Source: Algibacter luteus
GTDB taxonomy: Bacteria > Bacteroidota > Bacteroidia > Flavobacteriales > Flavobacteriaceae
DNA length: 64,000 bases
NCBI RefSeq assembly: GCF_900141715.1
Contig: NZ_FQYK01000006.1
Span: 62,001 to 126,000, forward strand
Reading direction: 5' to 3'
The notes under the pieces are model-generated. The model was not told the DNA's origin, ran no database searches, and saw nothing but the letters and a program-made list of their open reading frames with translations. Both the position numbers and the translations under genes were made by a program. The stretch's first letter is position 1. Every line of letters begins with the position of its first letter. This document shows positions 1 to 9,210 of this stretch, piece after piece.

Positions 1-1
1 T

Positions 2-154
2 ACCACAAACATGCCCAAGTTTCTCGAAGTTGCAGGATATAGAAATGAAATTTACAAAGGAAGATTCCCAACAGGCTCCTGGTTGGGTGTAAAAGAATTG
101 GCTATTTCCGAATTTATGATTGAAATTGAATTAGAAGCACATAAAGCCAAATAA
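2..154 (+). CDS. C-terminal end of a probable RidA (YjgF/YER057c/UK114) family protein, partial
   Basis: The window opens inside a reading frame that runs to a TAA at 152-154, giving about 50 C-terminal residues. The segment includes FPTGSWLGVKELA followed by FMIEIELEAH. This pattern, a hydrophobic strand ending in an EIE-type stretch at the C-terminus, fits the last beta strands of RidA-family proteins, which hydrolyse reactive enamine/imine intermediates. Only the tail is visible, so the catalytic arginine cannot be checked and the family call is an inference. The next gene starts 42 nt downstream on the same strand, so co-transcription is possible. Confidence 0.45.
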   Translation, partial: TTNMPKFLEVAGYRNEIYKGRFPTGSWLGVKELAISEFMIEIELEAHKAK

Positions 155-196
155 CAAATTATCACTAAAACTATTAACCAACCAAAAATTAAAATC

Positions 197-1036
197 ATGA
201 GAAATCTTAAAAACATACTGCTATTATTTGTTGTCTCAATCAGCGCACCGAGTTCATTTTATGTACATGCTCAAAATGTGGACGTAGAAAGAATGCACCA
301 ACAATATATCACGTTGATAGATACTGAGAATCTAGACTTTATAGATGCCTTGTATACTAATGATGCCTCAATTAAAAATACAGACGGTAGTATGGTATCT
401 GGTTTAGATGCCATAAAAGCTCAATATGGTGCCACATTTAATGCTGGAAAATATAATATTACCTTAAAAACGATTGATGAAACGGTGTTAAAAAAAGGAT
501 TTATGTTTGTGAGTGGCTCTTTTGTATTTAGTAAAATTGATGAACCAAAAGTTGTACAAAGTGGGCAATTTGTAAACACATTAAAAAAGGTAAAGGGCAA
601 TTGGAAAATTTTTAAAAGCTATCGCTATGCCATACCTCAAAAAAATGCAGCCATAGTTGATGCAATGTATAAGGCATTTTCAGAAGGCGATATTCCGGCA
701 GTATTAAGCCGGTTTGATTCTAAAATAGTCTGGAATGAAGCAGAAAGTAATAAAATGGCAGATGGTAATCCTTACATTGGTCCAGATGCTGTTTTAAACG
801 GTGTTTTTGCACGTGTTGGTGAAGACCATGAATATTTTAAACTCGCTGATATTACATTGCATGAAATGAGCAATAATAAAGTTTTGGCAACATTGCGCTA
901 TGATGCCAAATATAAAGAAAGTGGTAAAACTTATAATGCACAGGCAGCTCACCTCTGGACAATAAATGACGGAAAAGTAATTGCTTTTCAGCAATACGTA
1001 GATACCAAAAAACTCGCCGAAGCAGAAAAAAAATAA
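197..1036 (+). CDS. Exported protein with two NTF2-like (SnoaL/DUF4440) domains
   Basis: A 279-residue protein with an N-terminal signal peptide (basic start, hydrophobic core to about residue 25, small residues before AQN). Two cone-shaped NTF2-like folds can be read in tandem: residues about 30-150 (DAL-YTNDASIKNTDGS, a SnoaL/DUF4440 pattern, ending in GNWKIFKSYRY) and about 153-270 (AFSEGDIPAVLSRFD through NDGKVIAFQQYVDT). Such domains bind small hydrophobic ligands or serve as scaffolds, and no catalytic residues can be assigned safely. It lies 6 nt before the SGNH gene and may share its transcript. The substrate is unknown. Confidence 0.75.
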   Translation: MRNLKNILLLFVVSISAPSSFYVHAQNVDVERMHQQYITLIDTENLDFIDALYTNDASIKNTDGSMVSGLDAIKAQYGATFNAGKYNITLKTIDETVLKKGFMFVSGSFVFSKIDEPKVVQSGQFVNTLKKVKGNWKIFKSYRYAIPQKNAAIVDAMYKAFSEGDIPAVLSRFDSKIVWNEAESNKMADGNPYIGPDAVLNGVFARVGEDHEYFKLADITLHEMSNNKVLATLRYDAKYKESGKTYNAQAAHLWTINDGKVIAFQQYVDTKKLAEAEKK

Positions 1037-1042
1037 ACCGTC

Positions 1043-2080
1043 ATGCAATTAAAACAATCACTCATAATTGCAGTAACTATTGGATTTCTATCAGTAACTG
1101 CATGGGAGCTTTATTGGCGCTCTCAAGGTCATCACCCAAATATCGACGATAATAAAAACCTTTGGGCGAATCAAAGAGCGAAATTAGAAAATAGCCAAGA
1201 AAACACAGTAGCTATTATAGGTTCTTCCAGGATTTTATATGATTTACAATTAGATATTTGGAAAACAGAAACCAACACCGACCCAGTTATGTTAGCCACA
1301 CAAGGGGCATCGCCTATTCCTGTTTTTAAAGATATTGTAGATAATACCGATTTTAGTGGAACACTCTTAGTAGGCGTTACACCTCCGTTACTATTCGCTA
1401 CAACATATCCTGAAGCGGAGTTTATGAAGCGATCTCAAACACTTGTTGATTACTATTATAATAGAACCTACGCACAACGTATTAATCACAAATTATCGGT
1501 TCCGCTTCAAAAAAGTTTGGCATTTATTCGTGATGGTGATGAAAATTGGGATTCTGATGTGGATTTAAAAACACTACTAAAAAATTTAAATCCAGACGAA
1601 CGTGGAGGCCCAATTTATCCGCCCTTCAACAATTTTGAAGACATTACTTTAGAAAGGCATATGAAAATGACCAAACGAATGGAAAACGACACAGCATATG
1701 CCAACACCGTAAAAAAAGTATGGACCGCTATTTTATCGGGCGACCATCCACCACCAGATAAAGATGGAACAATTGCTGCATTTTCTGAATTAGCTAAGAA
1801 ATTCAAAGCAAGAGGTGGCAACCTCATTTTAATAAGGTGCCCGTCATCAGGTCTTTTTCAAATGGTTGAAAGTAAAGGGTTTCCGAGAGAAGCGTTTTGG
1901 AACGTCCTTGTTGAACAATCGGGAGCGAAAGCTTATAATTACCTTGACTACCCACAGTTTCAAAATTTATTTTTACCAGAATGGTCTCATTTAGCTTTAA
2001 AAGATGCTCAGTTTTTTACCAGAGAGCTTATTAAAATTATGAAATCTGATGGCGCTTTAACTAACTATAATACCAATTAA
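1043..2080 (+). CDS. SGNH-hydrolase-like protein paired with MBOAT (polysaccharide O-acylation)
   Basis: A 345-residue protein with an N-terminal membrane anchor (residues about 5-22) and an extracytoplasmic domain. GSSR at 60-63 follows a hydrophobic strand, as in block I (nucleophile serine) of SGNH esterases. EWSHL at 313-317 is in the right place for the C-terminal catalytic histidine, but the usual DxxH aspartate is not obvious (PEWSH instead). The next gene, 2 nt downstream, is an MBOAT acyltransferase. In alginate and peptidoglycan O-acetylation systems such pairs (AlgJ/AlgX with AlgI, or PatB with PatA) move acetyl groups to sugars outside the membrane. The same role is inferred here; the polymer is unknown. 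Confidence 0.7.
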   Translation: MQLKQSLIIAVTIGFLSVTAWELYWRSQGHHPNIDDNKNLWANQRAKLENSQENTVAIIGSSRILYDLQLDIWKTETNTDPVMLATQGASPIPVFKDIVDNTDFSGTLLVGVTPPLLFATTYPEAEFMKRSQTLVDYYYNRTYAQRINHKLSVPLQKSLAFIRDGDENWDSDVDLKTLLKNLNPDERGGPIYPPFNNFEDITLERHMKMTKRMENDTAYANTVKKVWTAILSGDHPPPDKDGTIAAFSELAKKFKARGGNLILIRCPSSGLFQMVESKGFPREAFWNVLVEQSGAKAYNYLDYPQFQNLFLPEWSHLALKDAQFFTRELIKIMKSDGALTNYNTN

Positions 2081-2082
2081 TT

Positions 2083-3498
2083 ATGTTATTTAATTCATTA
2101 AGCTTCGTAGTGTTTTTGGTTATAGTTTTAGCACTTTATTATTTAAAACTATTTAGTTGGACTGGAAAAAAGAGAATGCTCCTTTTGGCGAGTTACGTCT
2201 TTTATGGCTTATGGAATCCGCCATTAGTTATTTTACTTTGGATTTCTACGGTTGTAGACTGGACGGCAGGTAAAAAGCTTGCTGTCGAGGAGAATCAAAA
2301 GAAACGAAAAATGTGGTTAATGCTTAGCATGTTTGTTAATCTTGGATTTTTAGCATTTTTTAAATATGGCGATTTTATACTTGAAAACTTTGTCGCTCTT
2401 ATGAATGCTTTTGGGGTAGATTTTCAGGCGCGACCAATGGATATTATTTTACCAATGGGTATTTCCTTTTACACGTTTCAAACCATGTCTTATACCATCG
2501 ACATGTATAAGAGAAAAATTGAACCAGCTAGAACTTTTCTAGATTTCGCATTATACGTTACCTTTTTTCCTCAATTGGTTGCAGGACCAATTGTTAGAGC
2601 AAAAGAATTAATCTCTCAGTTTTACGAAGAAAAGAAAGCAACGACTAATCAATTTATTTGGGGTTTGTTTTTATTAACCATCGGCTTGTTTCAAAAAGTA
2701 GTAATGGCTGATACCTTATTGGCTGATACCTCAGATACCGTTTTTGGTGCTGGAAAAATACTCAATGGTGTTGATGCTTGGATCGGAACCATTGCTTTTT
2801 CAGGACAAATATTTTTCGATTTTGCAGGCTACTCAACCTGTGCAATAGGAATCGCTTTAATGTTAGGAATCATTCTACCAGACAACTTTAGATACCCTTA
2901 TGCATCGCTTGGATTTTCTGACTTATGGAAACGTTGGCACATTTCATTATCATCATGGTTAAAAGATTATTTATACATACCATTAGGAGGAAATCGACAT
3001 GGAATTACTAGAATGTATGTAGCGCTGATGTTAACTATGTTTTTAGGCGGTTTATGGCACGGAGCAGCTTGGACTTTTATTGTTTGGGGCGGTTTACATG
3101 GCACCTATTTAATTTTAGAACGACTGCAACAGCAATATTTACCATTTAAAATAACCAAATGGAATGGTATTTTTTTAGCATTCATCACGTTTTCATGCGT
3201 TAATATTACATGGGTGTTTTTTAGAGCTAGAGAATTTGAAACCGCTTGGAACATGATAAAATCTATGTTTTATTTAAACCAAGATGGTGCCAAAATTCTT
3301 CAATCATTCGATATAATGAAAGTATCAATAGTTATAAGTCTTTTATTTTTATGCCATTGGATCATGCGAAATACTTCAATGAAAGAAGTATCTTTAAAAA
3401 CACCAACGTGGGTATTGGGTGTTGTTTGGGCAATCATGTTTTTTTTAATCGTTATTGCACAAGGCAGCGGCGAACAATTTATTTATTTTCAATTTTAA
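2083..3498 (+). CDS. MBOAT-family membrane-bound O-acyltransferase (AlgI/DltB-like)
   Basis: A 471-residue polytopic membrane protein. The family hallmarks are clear: KRWHISLSSWLKDYLYIPLGG with His286, and GGLWHGAAWTFIVWGGLHG with the invariant catalytic His326 in a membrane helix. Length and motif spacing match AlgI-type proteins, which move acyl groups from a cytoplasmic donor across the membrane. It is translationally linked to the SGNH gene upstream (2-nt gap) and followed 17 nt later by another predicted acyltransferase, so the three probably form one cell-surface glycan modification operon. The acceptor sugar cannot be predicted. The family call is secure. Confidence 0.92.
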   Translation: MLFNSLSFVVFLVIVLALYYLKLFSWTGKKRMLLLASYVFYGLWNPPLVILLWISTVVDWTAGKKLAVEENQKKRKMWLMLSMFVNLGFLAFFKYGDFILENFVALMNAFGVDFQARPMDIILPMGISFYTFQTMSYTIDMYKRKIEPARTFLDFALYVTFFPQLVAGPIVRAKELISQFYEEKKATTNQFIWGLFLLTIGLFQKVVMADTLLADTSDTVFGAGKILNGVDAWIGTIAFSGQIFFDFAGYSTCAIGIALMLGIILPDNFRYPYASLGFSDLWKRWHISLSSWLKDYLYIPLGGNRHGITRMYVALMLTMFLGGLWHGAAWTFIVWGGLHGTYLILERLQQQYLPFKITKWNGIFLAFITFSCVNITWVFFRAREFETAWNMIKSMFYLNQDGAKILQSFDIMKVSIVISLLFLCHWIMRNTSMKEVSLKTPTWVLGVVWAIMFFLIVIAQGSGEQFIYFQF

Positions 3499-3515
3499 AC
3501 ACTTAAATTAGTTGC

Positions 3516-4700
3516 ATGAGTATCATAAAATCAACCCGAATTGAATCTATTGATGTATTAAGAGGTGTTGTCATGGTAATTATGGCGCTAGATCATGTTA
3601 GAGATTATTTTCATTATGGAGCGTTTTTTAACGACCCAACCAATCTTGAAACAACAACACCATTCTTGTTTTTTACTAGATTTATAACACACTATTGCGC
3701 ACCGGTTTTTATATTCTTAGCAGGGACTTCTGCATTTTTATATGGTAGTAAAAAATCAAAGTCCCAACTTTTTAAATTCCTTTTTACAAGAGGGTTGTGG
3801 TTAGTTTTTTTAGAGATTGTTTTAAACAATTTATTTTGGTGGTTTAATATTAATTATGAATTTATTGCGCTTCAAGTTATTTGGGCTATAGGCCTATGTA
3901 TGATACTTTTATCTTTTCTTATTTACCTCCCAAAAAAACTACTGTTACTGATTGGTGTAATTTTAATTGCATGCCATAATTTGTTAGATGGAATTGTGCT
4001 TCAAGGCAAAAGTTTTACGTCTATCTTATGGTATATATTGCACCAATTTCAATTTGTAAGTTTTGAGAATGGCAGAATGATAGCCTTTGTTTATCCCATA
4101 ATTCCGTGGGTCGGATTAATAAGTTTGGGTTATTGCTTTGGAACGTTTTATAACAAAGATTTTGATGCTACTTTAAGAAAAAAATGGTTACTACGCCTAG
4201 GTCTTGGAGCTATTCTTTTATTTTTTGTTATAAGAGGGTTAAATGTTTATGGAGATTTAGTCCCATGGACAGAACAGGCCACCACTACAAATACTATTTT
4301 ATCATTTTTTAAAGTAACCAAATACCCACCTTCCCTTTCGTTTTTGTTAATTACCATAGGACCTGCACTTTTATTTTTATATGGTATAGAACGTGTGAAA
4401 AATAAAATTACCGACTTCTTACTAGTCTTTGGACGTGTGCCCTTCTTTTTTTACTTCATACATGTCCTTGTTATTCACGTTTTGGCCATAATAGGTATGC
4501 TTATTTTTGGCGGTAATTGGAAAAACATGATTATTACTGTAGATGTTTTTAATAACGCAAAGCTTCTAGACTACGGTTATTCACTATTTGTGGTATATTT
4601 AGTTTGGATTGGAGTTATTGCACTCCTATATTTTCCGAGCAAAAAATACATGATTTACAAAGCTAATAATAAAGACAAATGGTGGTTAAGCTATTTATAA
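3516..4700 (+). CDS. HGSNAT/DUF1624-like integral membrane protein
   Basis: A 394-residue membrane protein with about ten hydrophobic segments. The N-terminus carries the heparan-alpha-glucosaminide N-acetyltransferase/DUF1624 signature RIESIDVLRGVVMVIMALDHVRDYF (shown in part), with Asp-His in the first membrane region, followed by HYCAPVFIFLAGTSAFLYG. Human HGSNAT uses a histidine to carry acetyl across the lysosomal membrane; bacterial relatives are mostly uncharacterised. Its place directly after the SGNH-MBOAT pair suggests a further transmembrane acyl transfer step on an envelope glycan, which is inference. The APC permease starts 10 nt downstream. Confidence 0.8.
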   Translation: MSIIKSTRIESIDVLRGVVMVIMALDHVRDYFHYGAFFNDPTNLETTTPFLFFTRFITHYCAPVFIFLAGTSAFLYGSKKSKSQLFKFLFTRGLWLVFLEIVLNNLFWWFNINYEFIALQVIWAIGLCMILLSFLIYLPKKLLLLIGVILIACHNLLDGIVLQGKSFTSILWYILHQFQFVSFENGRMIAFVYPIIPWVGLISLGYCFGTFYNKDFDATLRKKWLLRLGLGAILLFFVIRGLNVYGDLVPWTEQATTTNTILSFFKVTKYPPSLSFLLITIGPALLFLYGIERVKNKITDFLLVFGRVPFFFYFIHVLVIHVLAIIGMLIFGGNWKNMIITVDVFNNAKLLDYGYSLFVVYLVWIGVIALLYFPSKKYMIYKANNKDKWWLSYL

Positions 4701-4710
4701 TAAGGAAACT

Positions 4711-6009
4711 ATGATTCAAAAAGAAGAAGGATTAAAAAGGCGAGTTGGTGTATTAGGCTTATCAGCAAACATCGTTAATATTATAATTGGGTCTGGTATA
4801 TTTGTACTTCCTGCCATTGTAGCCAGCTATATGGGAGCTTCAAGCATCATTGCTTACCTTTTTTGCGGCTTATTAATGGCAATGATAATGCTTTGCTTTG
4901 CAGAAGCAGGCAGTAAAGTGACCAACACTGGCGGTCCTTATACGTATATAGAAACCGCGTTTGGAGATTATGCCGGTTTTATTGCAGGCTTTTTTGCCAT
5001 TGGAAGTAATTTGTTTGCAGATGCGGCAGTATCCAATGCTTTAGTTAATGTTATTGGTTCTGCATACCCGATTTTCGCAGAAGGTTTACCTCGGTTTGTG
5101 TTCCTTTTTATATTGTTTTATGGCATGGTGTACATAAATGTTATTGGCCTGAAACAAGGTATTGGCTTAGTGAAATTTAACACACTAATGAAACTCATAC
5201 CACTACTACTTCTTATTGTTATCGGTTTTAAAGATGTTTCAATAAGTAATTTATATTTTGAAAATATGCCAAGTATTAAAACGCTTGGTGAAACATCGCT
5301 TATATTATTTTTTGCCTTTCAAGGGTGTGAAACTGGTATTATTGTTGGTGGTGAGGTTATCAATCCTAAACGTACAATTCCTAGAGCTATCTTAATAAGT
5401 ATTACAACAGTAGTTGTTGTCTATGTATTAATTCAAACGGTTTCTCAAGGTGTTATGGGAACTGATTTACCAAATTTTAAGGCTGCACCTTTAGCCGAAA
5501 CCGCTAAGGTGGTTATGGGTTCTTTTGGGTATACGCTGTTAATTATTGGTGCCGTTATTTCTATGTTTGGTTATATGAGTGGCACTATATTAAATAGCCC
5601 AAGAATAGTTTACGCCCTTTCAAGAGATAACGTTATACCTATAAAAGCATTATCTAAAATTCACAAATCATTTGCAACCCCCTATGTCGCCATAATTGTA
5701 TATGCAACCATCGGCTTCATTTTAGCCATATCTGGGAGTTTCGAACAACTTGCAGTTATTGCCAGTAGTTCTATGCTAATCCTATATTTAGGAGTAGCAT
5801 TGTCTGTAATCAAATTACGTAAATCTGAAAAAGATTCTTATGAAGGTTTTAAAATTCCTGGAGGTTGGACCGTACCAATTGTAGCTATTGCCACTATTCT
5901 GTATTTTTTATCAAATCTATCAACAAATGAAATGGCAGTAACTGGAATAGTCATCTCAATTTTAAGCTTAATCTTTTTTATTATGAGATTTATTAGAAGA
6001 AAAGGATAA
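4711..6009 (+). CDS. APC-superfamily amino acid permease
   Basis: A 432-residue protein with about 12 predicted membrane helices. The helix-1 motif IIIGSGIFVLPA (residues about 25-36) is the unwound substrate-binding GSGIF segment of APC transporters, and helix 6 has the typical FFAFQGCETGIIVGGEVINPKRTIPRAI region. It therefore most likely takes up or exchanges amino acids with protons. Substrate specificity is not readable. It ends a same-strand run of genes and converges with the DinB-like gene 14 nt away; no clear terminator hairpin lies between them. Confidence 0.9.
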   Translation: MIQKEEGLKRRVGVLGLSANIVNIIIGSGIFVLPAIVASYMGASSIIAYLFCGLLMAMIMLCFAEAGSKVTNTGGPYTYIETAFGDYAGFIAGFFAIGSNLFADAAVSNALVNVIGSAYPIFAEGLPRFVFLFILFYGMVYINVIGLKQGIGLVKFNTLMKLIPLLLLIVIGFKDVSISNLYFENMPSIKTLGETSLILFFAFQGCETGIIVGGEVINPKRTIPRAILISITTVVVVYVLIQTVSQGVMGTDLPNFKAAPLAETAKVVMGSFGYTLLIIGAVISMFGYMSGTILNSPRIVYALSRDNVIPIKALSKIHKSFATPYVAIIVYATIGFILAISGSFEQLAVIASSSMLILYLGVALSVIKLRKSEKDSYEGFKIPGGWTVPIVAIATILYFLSNLSTNEMAVTGIVISILSLIFFIMRFIRRKG

Positions 6010-6023
6010 AAAAGAAGAACTCA

Positions 6024-6578
6024 CTATTCTCTTAACTTTCCAGAGAACACACTAACTTTAGAATTAAACGGATTACCAGAAGCACGTCTCAACATAACTA
6101 CTTGTCCGCAATGCCACAGCGCATCTGAAATTGGCCCATTTATAAGATTCCAAAACGGGAATTTTTCATTATCGAATTTTGATAAATCATTTGTTCCTCT
6201 TAGTAATTCTGAAGCCTTTTGAAAGTTTAGCAATGTTTGCTTTCTTTGTTCTTGAAACGTCATGTCTTCAGCTTCCAAAGCTTTAAAATCTGAAGAAATT
6301 GATTTTAAAATAAAATTAGAAAGTCCAAATATATGAGCAATGGTTTCTTTTGAAGTTCGTCCCGATTCACTCGGTTTATAGTTTAAATCCTCAGGCTTTA
6401 AACCTTCAGTAGCCCAATAATATCTAAATCCTAACCCATCAACCATTCTTGAAGCCACTGTTCCAGGAGTATAAGTTTCAGCGTAATCTGGTATTTGATA
6501 AAAGGGTAGTTTTTCTTCGTTCTGAGCCATAACAAAGGTGTTTAAAATTAAGACTAAAATGATGGGTAATTTTTTCAT
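6024..6578 (-). CDS. DinB-like protein with signal peptide
   Basis: A 184-residue protein with an N-terminal signal sequence (hydrophobic to about residue 18, cleavage after VMA). The mature part has the helical-bundle pattern of DinB/YfiT proteins: YYWATEGLKPEDLNYKPSES, then ETIAHIFGLSNFIL with a histidine, and LWHCGQVVMLRRASGNP with a second histidine. DinB-fold proteins usually hold a metal with three histidines and act as thiol-dependent transferases; an exported form is less usual. It lies 9 nt downstream of the M28 peptidase on the same strand and is probably co-transcribed. Function unknown beyond the fold. Confidence 0.7.
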   Translation of the reverse strand: MKKLPIILVLILNTFVMAQNEEKLPFYQIPDYAETYTPGTVASRMVDGLGFRYYWATEGLKPEDLNYKPSESGRTSKETIAHIFGLSNFILKSISSDFKALEAEDMTFQEQRKQTLLNFQKASELLRGTNDLSKFDNEKFPFWNLINGPISDALWHCGQVVMLRRASGNPFNSKVSVFSGKLRE

Positions 6579-6587
6579 TTAGTTAAA

Positions 6588-8000
6588 CTAATCTTTTATT
6601 GGCGCCGCATTAGCAATCGGGTTTACGCCATATTTATCGAACAAGTATACCAAAGCGGTCATGGTAGCTGCACCCAACTCTAACTCCCGTTTATTAACCG
6701 CATCAAAGGTATCGTTACTTGCATGATGATGGTCAAAGTAGCGCTGGGAGTCTGGACGCAATCCTGCCAACACGTTGGTTTCTGTTTTAAGCGGACCAAC
6801 ATCGGCACCGCTTCCACCCTTTTCAAAATAATGAATAAGATAAGGCTTGAATAAAGGTTGCCAACTTAACACTTGATTAAAAGCAGCATCGTTACAATCA
6901 AAACTAAACCCACGTGGAGTAAAACCACCTGAATCACTTTCAAGTGCGAATACATGGTTTTCACCCTTTTGTTTGGCCACCTCAGCATATTTTCTTCCAC
7001 CTCGTAAACCATTTTCTTCATTCATAAACAAAACTACTCGAATGCTGCGCTTTGGTGTTATTCCTGATTCCTTTAAAAGCCTCAGTACGTCCATAGATTG
7101 TACAACACCCGCACCATCGTCGTGTGAGCCATCACCTAAATCCCATGAATCTAAATGACCACCAACAACTATATATTCATTAGGGTATTCGCTTCCTGTT
7201 ATTTCTCCAATAACATTATAAGACTGCACATCATTAAGTTGTTTGCAGTTTTGTTTGAAGTAAAATTTAATGTTCTTGTTTAGCTTTAGCATGGTACTTA
7301 ATAATTCGGCATCATTGGTGCTAATTGCGGCAGATGGAATACGTCTATCTACAGGTAAGTTATCGTAAGTCATACTTCCGGTATGAGGCAAATCATCCAT
7401 TCGTAAATTCATAGAACGTACAATAACCCCAATTGCTCCATATTTAATGGTCTCGGCAGCCCCTTTATAACGTTGATTTACACAACCACCGTATGCTTCA
7501 AATGTATTTACTAAATCGGCTTTCATGGGACGGTTATAGAACACAATTTTACCTTCAATATTTTCGGCTCCCAAAGCGTTTAACTCTTCAAAATTTTTCA
7601 CTTCAACAACTTCGGCTTTTAAACCTAAAGCTGGTGTAGCTACTGAGCCACCTAAAGCACAAATATTCACATTGGTTGTTTTTCCTGGTTCACTTTCAAT
7701 ATAGGCGTACTCTTTAGAACCTCGAACCCATTTAGGAACCATGACAGGTTGCAACCATACTTTGTCTAATCCCAGTTTATCAAGCTCTTCTTTTGTATAT
7801 TCAACAGCTCTTTCGGCTCCTAAAGACCCTGATAAACGGCTACCAATTTGATTGGATAAATGATTTAACCAAGCATAACTTTTACCGTTGGTCAAGGATT
7901 GTTTATAAATGGTTTTTAGAACATCCTCATCGGTTTGTGCATTAAAATTTAATGTTGAAATGACTGTGACGATAAGTAGAATAAATTTTAAAATTTTCAT
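6588..8000 (-). CDS. Exported M28-family metallopeptidase (carboxypeptidase Q-like)
   Basis: A 470-residue protein with a signal peptide (residues 1-21, ending FNA). A PA-domain-like insert (about 100-220) precedes the zinc peptidase core. Visible metal-site elements are GGHLDSWDLGDGSHDDGAG (first His/Asp and bridging Asp), MNEENGLRGG (general-base Glu plus zinc Glu), ESDSGG (Asp) and YFDHHHASNDTFD (last His). This is the M28 co-catalytic two-zinc arrangement found in carboxypeptidase Q and aminopeptidases, so it should trim peptides in the periplasm or outside the cell. The DinB-like gene follows on the same strand. Confidence 0.9.
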   Translation of the reverse strand: MKILKFILLIVTVISTLNFNAQTDEDVLKTIYKQSLTNGKSYAWLNHLSNQIGSRLSGSLGAERAVEYTKEELDKLGLDKVWLQPVMVPKWVRGSKEYAYIESEPGKTTNVNICALGGSVATPALGLKAEVVEVKNFEELNALGAENIEGKIVFYNRPMKADLVNTFEAYGGCVNQRYKGAAETIKYGAIGVIVRSMNLRMDDLPHTGSMTYDNLPVDRRIPSAAISTNDAELLSTMLKLNKNIKFYFKQNCKQLNDVQSYNVIGEITGSEYPNEYIVVGGHLDSWDLGDGSHDDGAGVVQSMDVLRLLKESGITPKRSIRVVLFMNEENGLRGGRKYAEVAKQKGENHVFALESDSGGFTPRGFSFDCNDAAFNQVLSWQPLFKPYLIHYFEKGGSGADVGPLKTETNVLAGLRPDSQRYFDHHHASNDTFDAVNKRELELGAATMTALVYLFDKYGVNPIANAAPIKD

Positions 8001-8135
8001 TGATTTGGAATATTATTTTAAACAATGCTTGGTATGACATTTTCACTACGATCTGATATCAATTTTATCTTTGCTAAAGATACTATTAATTGAAATCTGA
8101 AAACTAAAACTGAACTTAAATTTGTGTTAATACCA

Positions 8136-8152
8136 TGCATTAATTGCATTAA
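8136..8152. repeat. Tandem TGCATTAA pair in the M28/PPK2 intergenic region
   Basis: TGCATTAA occurs at 8136-8143 and again at 8145-8152, a 9-bp period, within the 225-bp gap between the PPK2 gene and the M28 gene (both minus strand). It could be an operator for the M28 gene, whose start is about 140 nt away, but there is no further evidence. The rest of the gap is AT-rich and holds no gene. Confidence 0.3.
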
Positions 8153-8225
8153 CGCTTATACGGTTTGAATTATGCGAATATAAATCTGTAGATTAGTTAA
8201 AAGGTATAAAAACTACCTAATAAAC

Positions 8226-9077
8226 TTATTCATTATTAAGTTGCTGTTTATACATTTCGATATTGGCTTTTATATCGTCGTCAAGTTCGGGTTCTTTTAT
8301 ATTATTGTATGTTTTTAAGGTATCCAACATAATTTTTGCCACCAAATAACGAGCAGTCGGTTTATCGTCGGCAGGAATAGTAAACCAAGGCGCATGAGGC
8401 TTTGAGGTTCTATTGATAGCGTCTTCATAACAGTTTTGGTATTTATCCCATAGCTTGCGTTCTTTTAAATCACCTGGTGAGAATTTCCAGTTTTTTTCTT
8501 GTTTACGCAAACGACGCAAAAGTCTATTTTTTTGTTCAGCTTTAGATAGGTTTAAGAAGAATTTAAAAATGATAGTTCCGTTTTCTGCAATGTGTTTTTC
8601 GAAGTTATTTATTTGCTCGAAACGCTTATTCCAAAAAGCATCGTTAACATCTTCTACACTTTCTACTCCCGGAATATTTTCACCCATAATGTAATACGGA
8701 TGCACCCGAGTTACTAATACATTTTCGTAGTGCGTTCTATTAAAAACACCAAACTTACCACGTGCCGGAAGCGCGATGTAATGCCTCCATAAATAGTCGT
8801 GTTTTAACTCTAATTCTGTAGGCACTTTAAAACTATGAACTACAACACCTCTAGCATTAAAGTCTTTAAAAACCTCTCGAATTAAACTGTCTTTACCCGC
8901 TGTATCCATACCTTGTAAACATACCAATACTGAATATTTACCGTGTGCGTAAAGTGTGTCTTGAAGTTTTCCTAATTCTTTTCTAAGTTTTTTAAGTTGC
9001 TTTTCAGCATCGTCTATAACAACTTTGGTTTGTGTGTTTTTTAAAGAAATGTTTGAGGTTACTTTGTAATCGTTCAT
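8226..9077 (-). CDS. Polyphosphate kinase 2 family protein (PPK2)
   Basis: A 283-residue cytoplasmic protein. The Walker A motif GMDTAGKDS is at residues 56-64, followed by IREVFKDFNARGVVVHSFKVPTE and WRHYIALPARGKFGVFNRTHYE, the characteristic PPK2 core and lid regions. The length fits single-domain PPK2. The family phosphorylates nucleoside mono- or diphosphates with polyphosphate, or the reverse; class I versus class III cannot be decided by eye. It stands alone on the minus strand, divergent from the flavodoxin-fold gene. Confidence 0.92.
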   Translation of the reverse strand: MNDYKVTSNISLKNTQTKVVIDDAEKQLKKLRKELGKLQDTLYAHGKYSVLVCLQGMDTAGKDSLIREVFKDFNARGVVVHSFKVPTELELKHDYLWRHYIALPARGKFGVFNRTHYENVLVTRVHPYYIMGENIPGVESVEDVNDAFWNKRFEQINNFEKHIAENGTIIFKFFLNLSKAEQKNRLLRRLRKQEKNWKFSPGDLKERKLWDKYQNCYEDAINRTSKPHAPWFTIPADDKPTARYLVAKIMLDTLKTYNNIKEPELDDDIKANIEMYKQQLNNE

Positions 9078-9210
9078 AAAATTTTTAATTAACTGGATTT
9101 AAATATATAAAAATGCTATCGATTTTCTCATGCATAGCATTATTAGTTTCTATTTAAAAACGATAATTCAAGGACATAAAAGTTGTTATTTTGTTATAAT
9201 GAATTGAATT

